Shown here: one piece after another, positions 12,757 to 24,779 of the stretch | Numbering within the stretch: the first letter of the stretch is position 1 | Layout of the letters: every line of letters starts with the position of its first letter | Assembly: GCA_035771165.1 (NCBI GenBank) | Contig: JAWNZC010000232.1 | Coordinates: 821,001 to 885,000, forward strand | From: Paragorgia papillata | Taxonomy: Eukaryota > Cnidaria > Anthozoa > Scleralcyonacea > Coralliidae | Length of the DNA stretch: 64,000 bases | Direction: 5' to 3' | Translations under genes and position numbers: made by a program | The notes under the pieces: generated by a model | What the model saw: the letters and a program-made list of their open reading frames with translations, nothing else | Told to the model about the DNA's origin: nothing | Database searches by the model: none

Positions 12757-12990
12757 GTAAGAACGGCAAACAACGTTGGTTAGAGCAGTATCACTACAGA
12801 AATGCCTTCCAATTATTAGTTCGATGTTTTCGCAAACGTTCGTCTTTTCCTTTCCAACGAAAAGTCGTCGTCGCTTATCTGGGTCGTTTACATCTTTACC
12901 ACATTGCAAACACAGCCCGTCCTTCGAAGTGGGAGAAAGCATTACTCTTTGAAATGTCTTAGTTGGCGTAAGAACTGTTGAATTAGCCAT
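12757..12990 (-). pseudogene. ZAD-like zinc-finger first exon (truncated)
   Basis: From Met at 12990 the minus strand reads MANSTVLTPTKTF, then CLQCGKDVNDPDKRRRLFVG and a further Cys in VVCR. The C-x2-C pair followed about 50 residues later by another Cys resembles the ZAD/treble-clef N-terminus that also begins the DUF6589-type gene at 40764. The frame then runs into the helicase exon antisense, marking the deletion junction. It cannot make a complete protein. Confidence 0.5.
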
Positions 12991-13629
12991 GAAAACATTG
13001 CCTACTAGCGCTAAGCGCAATACGAGATGAAATTGACAAGGTGAAGCAGAGTCGAGGTGTGAAACTGACATCCGAGATTATTTGACACACCCCAATAATT
13101 ATAATTAATTTTTGCGCCAGAATTGCTAATCAGATTTAAAAACAGTCGAGCTCACGCCTTCGGCGCTTGTAGAGATCGACTTGTGGCAAGTCTACACTCG
13201 TCCATTATTAATGAAACTAATGGTGAGAGGACGGTGGGGGTGGGGGCTTTGTAAAATTTTGTTGCCCAAAGTGTGGGGGAATATTTTCCCCTGGGAAGCC
13301 GATGACACGCGCATAATACTCATATTCTGAAATCTGATATTAGATTTAGGCGAACTATAAAGTTTACTAAAAAGAATGAAAAACGCGATTCAACAACTGT
13401 ATTTACCTGAGTTTCTGTTGATGACAAATGCGCGTGAAAGGACAGTCGGCTTGATGTTGTATAGTTGTATAAATCTCTCCTGAATCGCTTCTTTCGGCAC
13501 TTTTCGCCGCGATTATCGGGGCATTGGCTGAAATGTCAATGCATTTTTTTATGCGAGAGAAAGCGGTTTGGCTCTCGCAAACCAACGTCTTGAACTTTGT
13601 GAAATTTTGTAATCTTCTTTCACGTGGCC

Positions 13630-13785
13630 TTTAGATTAAACGAGGAAGAGCACTCGTCGGAAAGAAGTCTTTTGCCGTAACGCATTTCTGCCGAATAAAG
13701 CAGTTCAAAATTTGCCTTGTTGTAGAAATTCTTAAGGGACTTCACATCATCAACACTGCGACAAAGTCGACATGTATTCGACAGT
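13630..13785 (-). pseudogene. second ZAD-like zinc-finger fragment
   Basis: Minus-strand translation gives NTCRLCRSVDDVKSLKNF and then RYGKRLLSDECSS. The C-x2-C, KRLL and late Cys are again ZAD-like. Upstream, a Met-led frame (MSHPKVKESPKKIYQ) is one frame away, so the exon looks frameshifted. It lies outside the inverted termini of the 11.4-13.3 kb element and may belong to a second relic of the same family. Confidence 0.4.
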
Positions 13786-14280
13786 ATGTGCATTAGTCGA
13801 TTGGTATATCTTCTTCGGGCTTTCTTTAACTTTTGGATGCGACATGATCTTTTGTTCTTCGACGACGTACACCAAAGAAAGCGAGATATGTTTTGTCAAC
13901 ACCGAGTACGTTCGTTTTTTGTTGTTTTCATTTCAACAGATATTTTGCGATCAGACAGCCTGGCACCAGACAACGACGCCAGACGTAATATATTATTTGT
14001 ATAAACAAAACGGTGAAGCGGTTTTAATTGTGCCTTGGTCACTCCTCCCCGAGTATTTTTTAAATCGTTAATTGAAACACCCCCCCCCCCCCCATTTTTA
14101 GGGGGTCAATTTCGCAGCGGTGTGCGGAGCAGCGGAGATAAGAACTTGGGTACGAGGTTCTCTCAGAACCTGACTACAACACTCCTACTATTTTTTTTTT
14201 TGTTATATACTTTTAAGTTGAACAACCCGCATGATGTGGGACAGAGAAGTCCCCTAGGCTTCAGGATAATTCTAGACACT

Positions 14281-14457
14281 TTAAGCCTGGTTTCCATATT
14301 GTCGTAAGAGCCGGCGGCATGGCTGCGACAAGGGGCAATGGTCCAATCGCATACAGCTTTTTATTGCTCGCTAATTCAACACTGTCTATGATTGGACCAT
14401 CGCCTCTTGCCGCAGCCATGCCGTCGGCTCTTACGGCTATATGGAAACCAGCCTTTA
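14281..14457. mobile_element. Harbinger-like MITE with TTA TSD
   Basis: The element 14284-14454 has termini AGCCTGGTTTCCATAT and complement (one mismatch), extended by further inverted sequence (CGTAAGAGCCG). TTA flanks both sides (14281-14283 and 14455-14457). A 3-bp TWA duplication with paired TIRs is the PIF/Harbinger pattern. Confidence 0.65.
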
Positions 14458-14571
14458 AGGCCCCGTTTACACTAGAGCAAAACCATCCTGATTCACATTG
14501 TTTTTTATTCCCATGAGGATGAAGAACAATGTGAATCAGGATACTTTTGTTCTAGTGTAAACGGTGTCTAA
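14456..14571. mobile_element. Harbinger-like MITE with TAA TSD
   Basis: The element 14459-14568 has arms CCCGTTTACACTAGA and complement, plus inner arms ATCCTGATTCACATTG and complement. TAA precedes and follows it. It abuts the previous MITE, sharing the TTTAA sequence, so one inserted at the edge of the other. Confidence 0.65.
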
Positions 14572-14625
14572 ATTGACAATTCAGGATAATCCTGTTCACA
14601 AATGTGAAGTATGCACCACATTCAG

Positions 14626-15421
14626 CATTCGATCCAATCTCGTACCCAGAGCCTGCGATCCTTTTGGTCATTACCAAGGAACGGAGGTTCTGGGAAACTC
14701 CGATGAAAAAGACCCCAAAATTGGGTTTTTGTTCCCAGTCCTCTGGTTCCCAGTTCCCTATAATTTGTTACTGTCATCGACGATCTTTAGCTTGTTCGAA
14801 GACCAAGGAAAATATTTGTTTACCGATAAAGAATGGCCCAGTATGTTTTACAAAGCTCTTGACAAAGCGCTACAATACAAATGGTCTTTCTTAGCTTTCC
14901 TCTAAATCGTCAACTGGGCGATTTAACGAGAGTGTTTTATATGTCCGCGTCGCCATCGGCACTCAGCAGTGATCGGCTCAACCGCTCAGGTAAGGAATTG
15001 TACTTTCTGTCAGTAATTTTAGCTAAACTACATCGACCTTGTATTCTCTAATATAATTTTAAAGTTCTGAGACGGAACTGCGAAGAATTACGAGACGAGT
15101 CAGACGATGGACGTTTGTTTGGCGACGAAGCAGAAGCATAATAATAGTTCTAACTTGTATAAACTATTAATAGTTCTAACTTTTTGCTGTTTTTAATTAT
15201 TTCATGTGCTCAATTGTATTTTGGGTCTATCGTGTATAATTATGTGTTACAAAACGTCGAGAAATCGATTAAACAAGTTAGCAACGTGCACACTATTTGA
15301 AGTTTTACTGTTTTTAAACTAACCAATCAGATGACAAGTTTCATCGGAGTTTCCCAGAGCCTCTGATCCTTGGTAATGACCAAAAGGATCGCAGGCTCTG
15401 GGTACGAGATTGCCTTCGATC
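14626..15421. mobile_element. long-TIR element with 9-bp TSD (Mutator-like)
   Basis: The element 14635-15412 has inverted arms of about 74 bp that begin CAATCTCGTACCCAGAGCC. Flanks CATTCGATC (14626-14634) and CCTTCGATC (15413-15421) form a 9-bp duplication with one mismatch. Long TIRs and a 9-bp TSD fit the Mutator superfamily. The interior has no transposase. Reading frames at 14564-14905 have no family features. Confidence 0.6.
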
Positions 15422-16490
15422 TGATCTTCCTCGGCCCACTCCCACGCGCGAGCGTTATAGAGACCTCCGCACTTTCCAGTAGCCCGAGTGCACACCTGAC
15501 CCAGGCGTCTTGTTTATTAAGGGGGAGATTACATGGACCGGGCTAGCCCGCTTTATATATCAAACGCATGTTGTTTTAACATTTCGATTACATGGCAAGC
15601 GGGCTAGCCCGGTTAGCCGGGATGAAAATGTCTATGTAATCATTTTCATCCCGGCAAGCCGGGCTGAAAAACTGTTGATCTCGCTTCGATACGCATTCGT
15701 TTACTTGACTGTGTGAATAAATAGTGCTGAAAGGAACTGAAATAGAACATCAAAACGTTGTTTGTGTGTTTCGTGATCGTAGCGAAGATTAATAAACAAG
15801 GCGCCTGGTCAGGCGTTCACTCGGGCTACTGCAAACTCGCAGCTTAAATTACCTATAAAAGTCTAAACATCATTGGTCACAGATAATAGTCAAAACACAA
15901 TCTAATTCTCCGATAGAAAACACAATTCGCAATACACAAAACACGATTGCCTGTATTTAACGTATTTCCACACAGCGTTCATATGTCGAGCCCCTTCTGA
16001 TGTTAAATATCAACACAGCACGATCATGTTTAATCAGCGATTGTAAACGTATATAAGATCAAGATACCTGCCAGCGACATTACTGAACAATAGCTATGTC
16101 TTTGAACACACTGAACACGTCCAAGAAAGAACATTTGACTTCAAACAACTTGATCAAACATCAGGATTCAGGAAAGCGAAGAAAGAAAACATGACGATTA
16201 GCATTTAGCACGCATCACCAGCCGCGCAAGGCCTGATGCATGGGATGACGTAATGATTGCCATTTCGAAACATAGACAAAAAAATAATAACGGATCCGAA
16301 ACCTAGACTCGTGTACCACAGCTAGCCCGAGTAATGAATAAGTCATCGTGAAGACTCTTTCGTGGGTTAGCTAAGACAATAACAATCTCTTTATTAACGA
16401 CAGGCTTACAAAATAAGTAATAGACTAATTAGTGTACTAACGTAACTTTCCCCTTATTTACTTGATAATTGCGAATTTCGGCCTGAACTC

Positions 16491-17572
16491 ATCCCGGCTA
16501 GCCTGCGTGCAGACGCTCCTTCCCCCTCCTGGAATCGGGAAACGGAGGTCTGCGAAACGGTGTTCGTAATCGTGTTCTGGTCACGTGAGTCGTCACTGGA
16601 TTTTAAGGACTAATATGTGATTGGTTGACAAAGGATAATTTAAAGTAGCCGATATTTCACTGGTCAGATTTCTGATGATCAGGAAGTGCTATAGCGAGTT
16701 GTCTATATTGTCTTCCTTTGTCCACTTTGAAATGTCAAGATGTACTGTACATTCTCTGCTCTTGTGAAATTTTGAAGCATAACGACAAAAACCTGGTTGA
16801 CGGTAAAGGTGCATTTAAAGTGAACGAAGAATTAGTACTATACGCTTGAATTTATTGTTCATTCGAAGTCACCATATATTTGCAGGTCTTAATTGTGTCG
16901 AGGAGCTTAAAAAAACACCGGCGGTGTAATATAAAATAATCTGCGAAAAGTCGAGGCTGACCTCTACGATTTACGTCATTCAACACTTCCATGCCAGTTG
17001 TGAGAAATCGATTGTGCGAGTACTCACACGAGTTCTCCGTCGAAATGACTTGCTACCGTTCCAGACAATATAAATCGCAATCAGCTTGGAATATTAAATA
17101 ACAACATCGACACCAACAAAAGTCTCAATTTCTTCGCACCCAAACGCTGTTGACTTTTTGCCAATTCATCCATTCTATCATCAATATAATTTCTCTCAGC
17201 ACAGAACTGTCGACAAAAATAAACACTGTATTTGCAAATTTCACCAGAAATTACGTTGAAATTTAAAAACAAATCAGTTGCAAAGAAACCTGTCAAAATA
17301 TGACGCCGCATGAGTTGAATGATTTGTTTTTAAATGTTCAACGTTTTCAGATGAAACTTGCAACTTTCGAACGTAAACAAACTTGAAAATAATCGCAAGC
17401 CTAATAATGGTGGCTTGCAAATGGCAGTATTGGTGTGGTAATTATGCTAGCATATCAAATTAATTATTTTGGTTCACGTGACCAGGAACACGATTACTAA
17501 CGCCGTTTCGCAGACCTCCGTTTCCCGATTCCAGGAGGGGGAAGGAGCGTCTGCACGCAGGCTAATCCCCGC
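16491..17572. mobile_element. nested hAT-like nonautonomous element
   Basis: The element 16499-17564 has TIRs of about 95 bp starting TAGCCTGCGTGCAGACGC and nearly identical in the two arms. ATCCCGGC (16491-16498) and ATCCCCGC (17565-17572) form an 8-bp duplication with one mismatch, the length typical of hAT elements. The interior is noncoding. Confidence 0.65.
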
Positions 17573-17646
17573 TTACCGGGCTAGCCCGCTCCATGTAATC
17601 GTTTCGTAAACTCATCTACCCCGGTCGGCATGTAATCGCCCCCAAG

Positions 17647-18032
17647 GACCCCGTTCACGCTATGCCTGTACGAAATCGTGCCGGTATCAAATCATCACGG
17701 TCCGGTATCATTTCATTCCGTTACTATTTTTACAGTTTAGTTAACTCCATTATTATTAAATTCCGCCATCACGCTTCTTTTACGCCGTATTTTTTAAGCA
17801 GAGAAAAAAGTTTCGAAAAACCACGATGAAATCATTACGGTAAGGTGTTTGTGCCGATAAAGGAATAATTTCTTTACGGTTTCATATCATTCCGGTTAGC
17901 ATTACGGTTTCAAATCGTTACGGTTAGCATTACGGTTTCATGTCATTTCATTCCGGTATCGTGTGAACGCAAGGCCTAACCGAAACATTTCGTTACGGTT
18001 TCATTTCGTACCGGCATCGTGAACGGGGTCTA
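17647..18032. mobile_element. nested MITE, GGACCCCGTTCACG termini
   Basis: Termini GGACCCCGTTCACG and the complement of GACCCCGTTCACG bound about 385 bp. The interior is made of repeated short motifs such as CATTACGGTTTCA and TCATTCCGGT in both orientations. It sits inside the composite element and interrupts it. Confidence 0.6.
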
Positions 18033-18299
18033 AGTCTTCGCTATGATCACGAAACACACGAACAACGTTTTGATGTTCTATTAATTTCAGCACTATTTAT
18101 CCACACAGTCAAGTAAACGAACGCGTATCGAAGCGAGTTCAACAGTTTTTCAGCCGGGATGAAAACGATTATCTGGACATTTTCACCCCGGTTAACAGGG
18201 ATAGCCTGCTTGTCATGTAATCGAAATGTTCAAAACAAAACATGCGTTTTATACATAAAGCGGGCCAGCCCGGTCCATGTAATCGCCCTCTTAATTCTT

Positions 18300-20395
18300 T
18301 CATGTCCGGTCTTTGGTATTTTATTCTGGCTAACGCCAGACGATTTTATTCACCTCTGGGAAAGCCCTCGGACAGGAATCAGTCAAGGTCTTCGTTAAGG
18401 TTTGCAGGGTCATTTCGGTTAAACGCTCTCAATTCGTCAGAATTTATGACCCAAAAATAAAATAGATATCGTTAGAAGCTATTAACTTGTAGAATACAAC
18501 GTTGTCTTTAATTTTGCGATAAACACAAACCACTAATTATTGTAAATATTTCAAGTAAAACCAGAGGGCTTCACTCCGGGAGACTCAGTAACTCTTTCCT
18601 GTCCAAATCGGTCTTTAGTATTTTATTCTGGTTGACGCCAGACCTAGCCTAATTTCTAAGCCTTTCGTTTCCGCCATTGAGCTTGGCCGCGTAGTCGGTT
18701 TGGGTTCTTGGGAAGACTGGGGAGAGGCTGGAAACGAGAAGGCCTGGCAACATTCGCAAAAAGGTCCTGCCCAGAATCGTTTAGGCCCTTCGAGTGTTCC
18801 TCGGAACTAGTAAATCTACCGTAAACAATACTGAGTTACAGTATAAAAGCACAAGAATGTCTGGGAAGATTTTACCAAAGATCTTGGCCATCGAAAGAAG
18901 GATATATGGAATATATTCAAATTGGAGCTCGGAATGAAAATGTAACTGTGTAACTTTCAACTTTTGTTGGCTGCAGAAGGAAAGCTAGTGATAAGAAAGC
19001 TAGGCTAGTGAACCTTCGTCGATCCGAGGTGAGTAGGCTTGTATAATTTTATGCAGATGTTAATAGTAAACGTCGGGAAACACTTAGGACGCCACAACAT
19101 CACAATTCTTCCTCACTGATAAACAACTGAGCTGGAAAGTGAAAGTGTTTACGAATTTTGCTAGGCCTTCCCCAGCCGGTCCGTTCGGATCACTTCCGAA
19201 ACGTGTCAGACCATTTTATTTATCTCTGGGGAAGCCCTCGGACAGGAACGAATTAAAAAGCGTTTTATTTGTATAGGTAATAGCAAGGTTTCGAGTGCAA
19301 TTTGGAAAAAACATGCACGAGTGAGTTTTACAAAGACTATCAAAATTGCCCGAGTCCGAGTGCTATTTGAGGTCTTTGAAAAACTCATGAGTGCGTGTTT
19401 TTTTAAATTGTACGAGCGTTTTCATCTGACGTCACGGCGGCCATATTGGTGTACCAAAACAATGAAATAGCGGCCATATTGGTGTACGGCATGGGAATTA
19501 GCTCTTTCCTATTCAAATATTTCGTATTGTTTCACCACCCGAATGGGGCCACCGATCACGTGAGTGAAAACGCTATATTACTTATTAATAACATACATGA
19601 AAAAATTTAGCATAAAGATAATCTTTCTAATCAAAATGCTTTGTTCAAATAACATACATGAAAAATAACAAATAACAGTAAGAGGTTTTTTTCTAGTTAG
19701 AAATTATTTTTGTACAAATTAAAAAAAATAAAAAAATTTGCACTGTATTTCCTTTTTTCAGCACTGTATTTCCTCAAAACTGCACTGCTCTCAACCAATC
19801 AGAATTGAGAAATTTTTTCATGTATATTATTAATGTCGGAATCGAACTGCGAAAATTCTTTTTAACAAAATTAAACGGTTTGTTCTTAAGCCCTAATCAA
19901 ACGAGAACGCAAGTCTTCGCAAGTTGGCAGTCACGCTATCTCAGCCAGCCGCTCTGAATAATTTCCTGAAAATATCATGTACCGTGATAAAGTTAAAACT
20001 TGTTGAAAACACTCATGAAACCTTTATTTTGTTAATTTGGGTGTTCGAACGACCGCCACAGAAATTCTGACTGCCAACTTGCGATGACTTGCGTTCTCGT
20101 TTGATTAGGGCTTTAAGTCGTCCCGAGTGAAGTTCTCTGGTTTTACTTGAAAAATTCGCAACTATTATTGGCTTGTGTTTATCGCAAAATCAAATACAAC
20201 ATTGTCTTCTACAAATTAATAACTTTCTAACGATAAATTCTGACAAATCGAGAGCGCTTTACCGAAATGACCCTGCAAACCTTAACCAAAGACCTTAAAG
20301 AAATAGGTTTTAACCCTTTGAGGCCTTGACCTCTGAATAAAATCGTCTGGCGTTAGCCAGAATAAAATACTAAAGACTCCTCTTCAGGCTTCAAA
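18300..20395. mobile_element. long inverted-repeat element of about 2.1 kb
   Basis: Arms at about 18310-18600 and 20105-20390 are inverted copies sharing TATTTTATTCTGGCTAACGCC, AAGGTTTGCAGGGTCATTTC and CAAGTAAAACCAGAG. The CTGGCGTTAGCCAG palindrome in the arms also forms the core of the 113-bp satellite at 26361-26905. Additional partial copies of the terminus occur at about 18595-18650 and 19195-19240. No gene is present. Confidence 0.55.
19886..20115. mobile_element. Harbinger-like MITE with TTA TSD
   Basis: The element 19889-20112 has near-perfect arms of about 40 bp starting AGCCCTAATCAAACGAG and ending in the complement. TTA lies at 19886-19888 and 20113-20115. It is nested in the right part of the preceding element. 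Confidence 0.7.
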
Positions 20396-20695
20396 GTGTT
20401 AATACGTTCCATATTATATAGAGAATAATACGACACGAGAAATAAATTTCATTTTTCCAAACATCCATGTATTGTTCTGTTTATTATATAAAAAATGGTC
20501 CTATTGCCTTGCAAAAACAGCAATAAACTATAATGCTGATTCAGCGATAATCGTCACATGTGCGATTATTATAAATAATCGCACATGTGAGATTATCACT
20601 TTTATTAGTGGCGAAAAAAATCAATAAAACACTTTATTTTATATAATAAAAAGCAATAATTCATTTTTAATTAAGGCTAGTTAGTATAAATGCAC

Positions 20696-21497
20696 AGCAG
20701 GGATGTAGCTACGCTGGGCGGCGCCGGGCGGCACCGCCCGGCACAAACTATAAGCGCCCAGCACTCGAAGTAGTTTTTCCAAAAGCGCCCGGCACATTAT
20801 GCAGTTTCTGTGGAGCAGCATCTTTGTTATGTAATTATGTAATTCATCAGGCTCCGTGATAAGTACGGAACTTTGCCTAAACAGATAAACGTTTGCACGA
20901 TTTTTATTTGGCATTGGTCACAAAAAGGCAGCTGTCACGGAGTACGTCGCAGTCTAGACCGGCGCCGCTGATAAGTTTATAAATAAAATTTGAGTGTGGA
21001 TTCAGAAATAATAAATACAAGATCTGATTAGGTCTTGTAAACAAAGCCTAGACAGTTTTAACTGAACTACTTTAACGACCTTGCTGCTTTGGTACACACG
21101 ACAACTCCGCCACACAATGCTGCACATAACGCTTAATTCCTGTTGCTTCCTTACCTAGACATAAACTATATTTATGCCTGAGTAATCTCAAAGGCTTTTG
21201 TTTCTTGTGTTTTTCCGGACAATGACATACATACAATTGTTTGTATATACAGTAAAACAAGAAAAAATGTGAAGTATAGTATTAAAGTTTAGTTGCATTA
21301 TTGTCTGATTAGTATATCCGTGTATTAACAATGCTGACTCTCACTCACAGCGATTCTTAGTTTACCAAGTCTGTCCAAGTCTGTATTTATTAGATTTCCG
21401 GAAAGTGTTTGAATTTATACCCCCCCCCCCCCCCCTAATCGTGTCATTTGATTCTTTTACCCGGCACTCGTTCTCTGCTGGCTACATCTCTGCACAG
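20696..21497. mobile_element. possible hAT-like remnant
   Basis: GCAGGGATGTAGCTA near the left end pairs with the complement of GCAGAGATGTAGCCA near 21483-21497. The left interior has a GC-rich palindrome (CCGGGCGGCACCGCCCGG). Short minus-strand frames have no family features. No TSD could be confirmed. Confidence 0.4.
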
Positions 21498-22120
21498 GTA
21501 ATTATAGAAAATCGCGTGCGCTGATTCGTCAAGCTACTTCGGATTAATTCTCGATAATCACCTACAGCGTTTATTCAAAATGGCCGCCAGCCAAGTTGTC
21601 AATGCGACAGACGACGAAATTGACAATTTTAAAGAAAATGTTGTTCCTAAAAGTACGAAAATGTGTATTTATACTAAAACAATTATTCGCCTCAGGCTCA
21701 GTGAATATCGGTGAATAATAACCTCGACTTCGTCTCGCCACCGTGTAATATCCCCTTTATATAATAACCGAGAAGATATGGATTTTATGTTCGAGTGGCA
21801 AGGACAATATATATGAGATATTGCTCTTACCACGAGAACATAAAATCCATATCTTTGAGCAACCGTGTAATGTTCTATTTAGTATATGCACAATGAAATT
21901 ATGCGTGGAAGTGATGTTGATAAACTGGGTTTAATGCGAAAACTACAACCGCTTGACCTAAAACTTTTAGAAAATCAGATGAAAAATACGACAACTTCTC
22001 CGAATACGTCATTTTACGTGAAAAACTGAATTAAACAAGTTACTTGGTCAAATTTACTTGATTCGAAACTTACGGCAATAGGCGTAAATTTTGACTTGTC
22101 GATATATCACTCGCGAGCGT

Positions 22121-22219
22121 TACATATATATATATATATATAGTTCAATCTACAGACACGGTGTGTCGCTGTACAACAGCTCATCAGTGTAGCTTGGAAC
22201 AATCTGAATGAATTTCATC

Positions 22220-22276
<57 letters not shown>
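22121..22276. repeat. (TA)n microsatellites
   Basis: Two runs of alternating TA (about 22121-22142 and 22223-22276) are separated by about 80 bp of unique sequence. Confidence 0.9.
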
Positions 22277-22277
<1 letters not shown>

Positions 22278-22596
22278 GAGAAATACCCAATCGGTTCTCG
22301 GATGTAGTAAAATATGGATTCTACGAGTGTTTTAGTTGCTAGTAAAATACTCCTTTCCATATAATAAACACCGATATTAACCTCGCCTTCCGCGAATAAT
22401 TGTTAAATAGTGCATTTTTATTCATACACTCACACAACGTATATACTTATCAACATTAATTCATAATTTCGTTTCCTTCATGTTTTCATCTGCAATAACA
22501 CTTTCAAGCAGAGGTGTTTTATTCTTATCTTTGGAAATGGCTTGCTTTGCTTCCAAGTCCTGCAGACAAATATAAAAATAAAAAAACAAGCTATTA

Positions 22597-22915
22597 CTAC
22601 TCTAACACGAACACGAACACGAACACGATCTCGAACACGAAAAACAGCACGAACTTGAACACGAACGCGAACTTGAACACAAAGTCAAACACGATCTTGA
22701 ACACGAAATTGAATACGAACACAAACTCAAAATCGAACACGAACACAAACTCGAAACCCAACACGAACCTGAACACGAATTTTAACACGAACACAAACTT
22801 GAAAACAAACACGAACGTGAACACGAACTTGAGCTCGAACACAAACTCAAAATCGAACACGAACTTGAACACGAACACACGAACTTGAACACGGACTCAA
22901 ACACGAACTCGAAGC
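22597..22915 (+). repeat. AACACGAAC-type minisatellite
   Basis: About 320 bp consist of degenerate 6- and 12-bp units (AACACGAACTTG, AACACGAACACA). The unit length is a multiple of three, so the plus strand stays open and translates to Asn-Thr repeats and the minus strand to Phe-Val repeats. Both long frames are repeat artefacts. Confidence 0.85.
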
Positions 22916-23225
22916 GAAAGTCTCTAAATTTCAAGTACCTGCCAGTATGCCAGTAATTGTTGTAATCATTTTCATTTGTTCATCCATATCGTAAACCAAA
23001 CAATAACCAATCTTATCACAAACATTTTGCCAAATAACGCAATTTAAATCCACAACATGACCAAACAGTACTGGACCAGGAATACGAGCAAGCACTTTTG
23101 ACTAAAAATACTGTAAGCCAAAAGCAAATGAAATATCTTCTGGGCGTAGACACCTGAAATAATCCCAAAAATATTATAGTTCAACTGTTGTTAATTGCTC
23201 AATCAGAGTTTAGTCTAGGTTATTA

Positions 23226-23708
23226 AAGTGCCCCTAACCTCGAGAGTTTTTATTGTCTTGCTTGGAAGAACGTTTAAAACGATAAAGTAACTTCTTTGGA
23301 AGATTTTCGCTTTGTTTTTGAGATATTTCATTTTGTTTGACATGCAAATGTCCGGAATTTACGTCACATATGCACAATGACTTATCAGAGAATGTTATGT
23401 ATCTTTGCGTTCATCAAATAAAAACACTAAAGTATGAATAACATGTGTGCGTGTTTCTCCCACAACACCAAACTTCTCGATTTTAAAGGATTTCGTTCGA
23501 GAATGAAAGAGATAAACAAACTTCTTCGATAAGTCATTATGCATGTGTGACGTAAATTCCGTACATTTGCATATTAAACAAAATGAAATATCTCAAAAAC
23601 AAACCGAAAAATCGAAAATCTTCCAAAGAAGTTACTTTATCATATTAAAAGTTCTTCCAAATAATTGTTCTTCTACAATAAAAACTGTCGAGGTTAGGGG
23701 CACTTGAA
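23226..23708. repeat. foldback element of about 480 bp
   Basis: Long inverted arms of about 170 bp each start AAGTGCCCCTAACCTCGA and include TCTTTGGAAGATTTTCG and GGAATTTACGTCACA with their complements. The central part is about 130 bp of AT-rich DNA. It is noncoding and immediately left of the Penelope-like fragment. Confidence 0.7.
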
Positions 23709-23714
23709 AAAAGT

Positions 23715-24775
23715 ATTATTAGTTTTGTGGAACATCACGTAAAATATTTCTTTGCTAAGCTTTCGGCCTGTTGGCTTAGGCCTTCATCAGAGCATTAACA
23801 ACAAGCTGTTGGCTCACGTCATTTATAAACTAAGCAACTGATCAATTAAATCACGTAAGAATACAATAGCGTATCACGTTAATGTTATTAATTAAAAAAC
23901 AAAATCAAGAATGTTCTCCGAATAGGGCACTCCACGTGCTGTTTAATGGCTGTCCCTTTTGAGAAATAGTGCGATGTTTTGCAATCTTGACTAGATTCTC
24001 CTGTTCTTCGCGTGAAGTATTGCTTGTCGCTGGCTAAGAGTGACATCTCTTCCCACTTAACACGATGTCATACTTCCAAACGTGTTTGCCAACTGCAGAC
24101 TTACCGTGTTGGGCTTTTATGCAACATGTCTTGCTCTTTGCAACATCTCGTGCTCTTTCAGGCGAGTTGAAAGATTCCTTCCCGTTTCCCCGATGTAAAC
24201 CAAGCCAAGATAAGCTATCCACCTCATCTTTATGTGCGAAAAGTACCTTGAACAATTTATGTTGACTTCTGTGAAATACCTCATAGCAGCACGATTTAGA
24301 ATCCTCTCAATCTTGTGGGATGCTGGTCAGATGTACGGAGGAGAAACTGAAGGTGGTTCTTGCTGGGGCTGAGTATTCGGCTCCGGATGTACCGAACGTG
24401 GCATAGAAGCTTGAATCATCTTCTCAGGAAAACCATTGTTAGTTAAAACCAACTTCAGGTTATCTAATTGTTCAAATTGTTCGCGCTCGATGAACGAGAG
24501 TTTTGCACTCAGACGATTTGATGCTTGGATGGTGGAATGAAGTGTAGTTAAGGTATCTGTCAGTGTGTGTTGGTTTTCGATAAACAGTATGACTTAAAGT
24601 CCCATCTTTGCTTAGTCCCATCTATGATCAATTGCTCAATTTATAAATGACATGAGCCAACGGCTTATTGTTATTGCTCTGATGAAGGTCTGAGTCAACA
24701 GACCGAAAGCTTAGCAAAGAAACATTTTACGTGGTGTTTCCACAAAACTTATTATTACATTATCGCCCTGAAAAC
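23715..24775 (-). mobile_element. Penelope-like element fragment with inverted ends
   Basis: Minus-strand translation from about 24,600 reads THTDRYLNYTSFHHP, a segment typical of the C-terminal part of Penelope-like RTs. It is followed at 24255-24034 by KESFNSPERARDVAKSK and KSAVGKHVWKYD, a worn GIY-YIG endonuclease. Both ends carry the same sequence inverted (GCTTTCGGCCTGTTGG and complement; CACGTAAAAT nearby). Most of the RT is deleted, so this copy is nonautonomous. Confidence 0.7.
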
Positions 24776-24779
24776 TTTC

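Larger units (their letters stand above)
11411..13314. mobile_element. deletion derivative of a RecQ-helicase/ZAD transposon
   Basis: Inverted termini ATGCGTGTGTCATCGGC (11411 on) and the complement of ATGCGCGTGTCATCGGC (ending 13314) bound about 1.9 kb. Inside are a plus-strand RecQ-like helicase first exon (12269-12756) and a minus-strand ZAD-like zinc-finger first exon (12757-12990), directly abutting. That is the same gene pair and orientation as in the 10.8-kb element at 30167-40972, with everything between the two first exons missing. No clear TSD was found, so the exact ends are provisional. Confidence 0.55.
15517..18294. mobile_element. composite inverted-repeat element with TTAA flanks
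   Basis: Inverted arms of about 260 bp (15521-15791 and 18032-18290) share GATTACATGGACCGGGCT and a stretch with GTGATCGTAGCGAAGA. TTAA occurs just outside both ends. Several other elements are nested inside, so the boundary history is complicated: the left arm is itself enclosed by a second inverted pair (about 15478-15516 and 15787-15832, AGTAGCCCGAGTG). No protein is recognisable. Confidence 0.5.

Noticed and set aside
22514..22888. Long open frames translating to Asn-Thr (plus) and Phe-Val (minus) repeats
   Set aside because: They arise from a minisatellite whose unit length is a multiple of three; both strands are open, which is the mark of an artefact.
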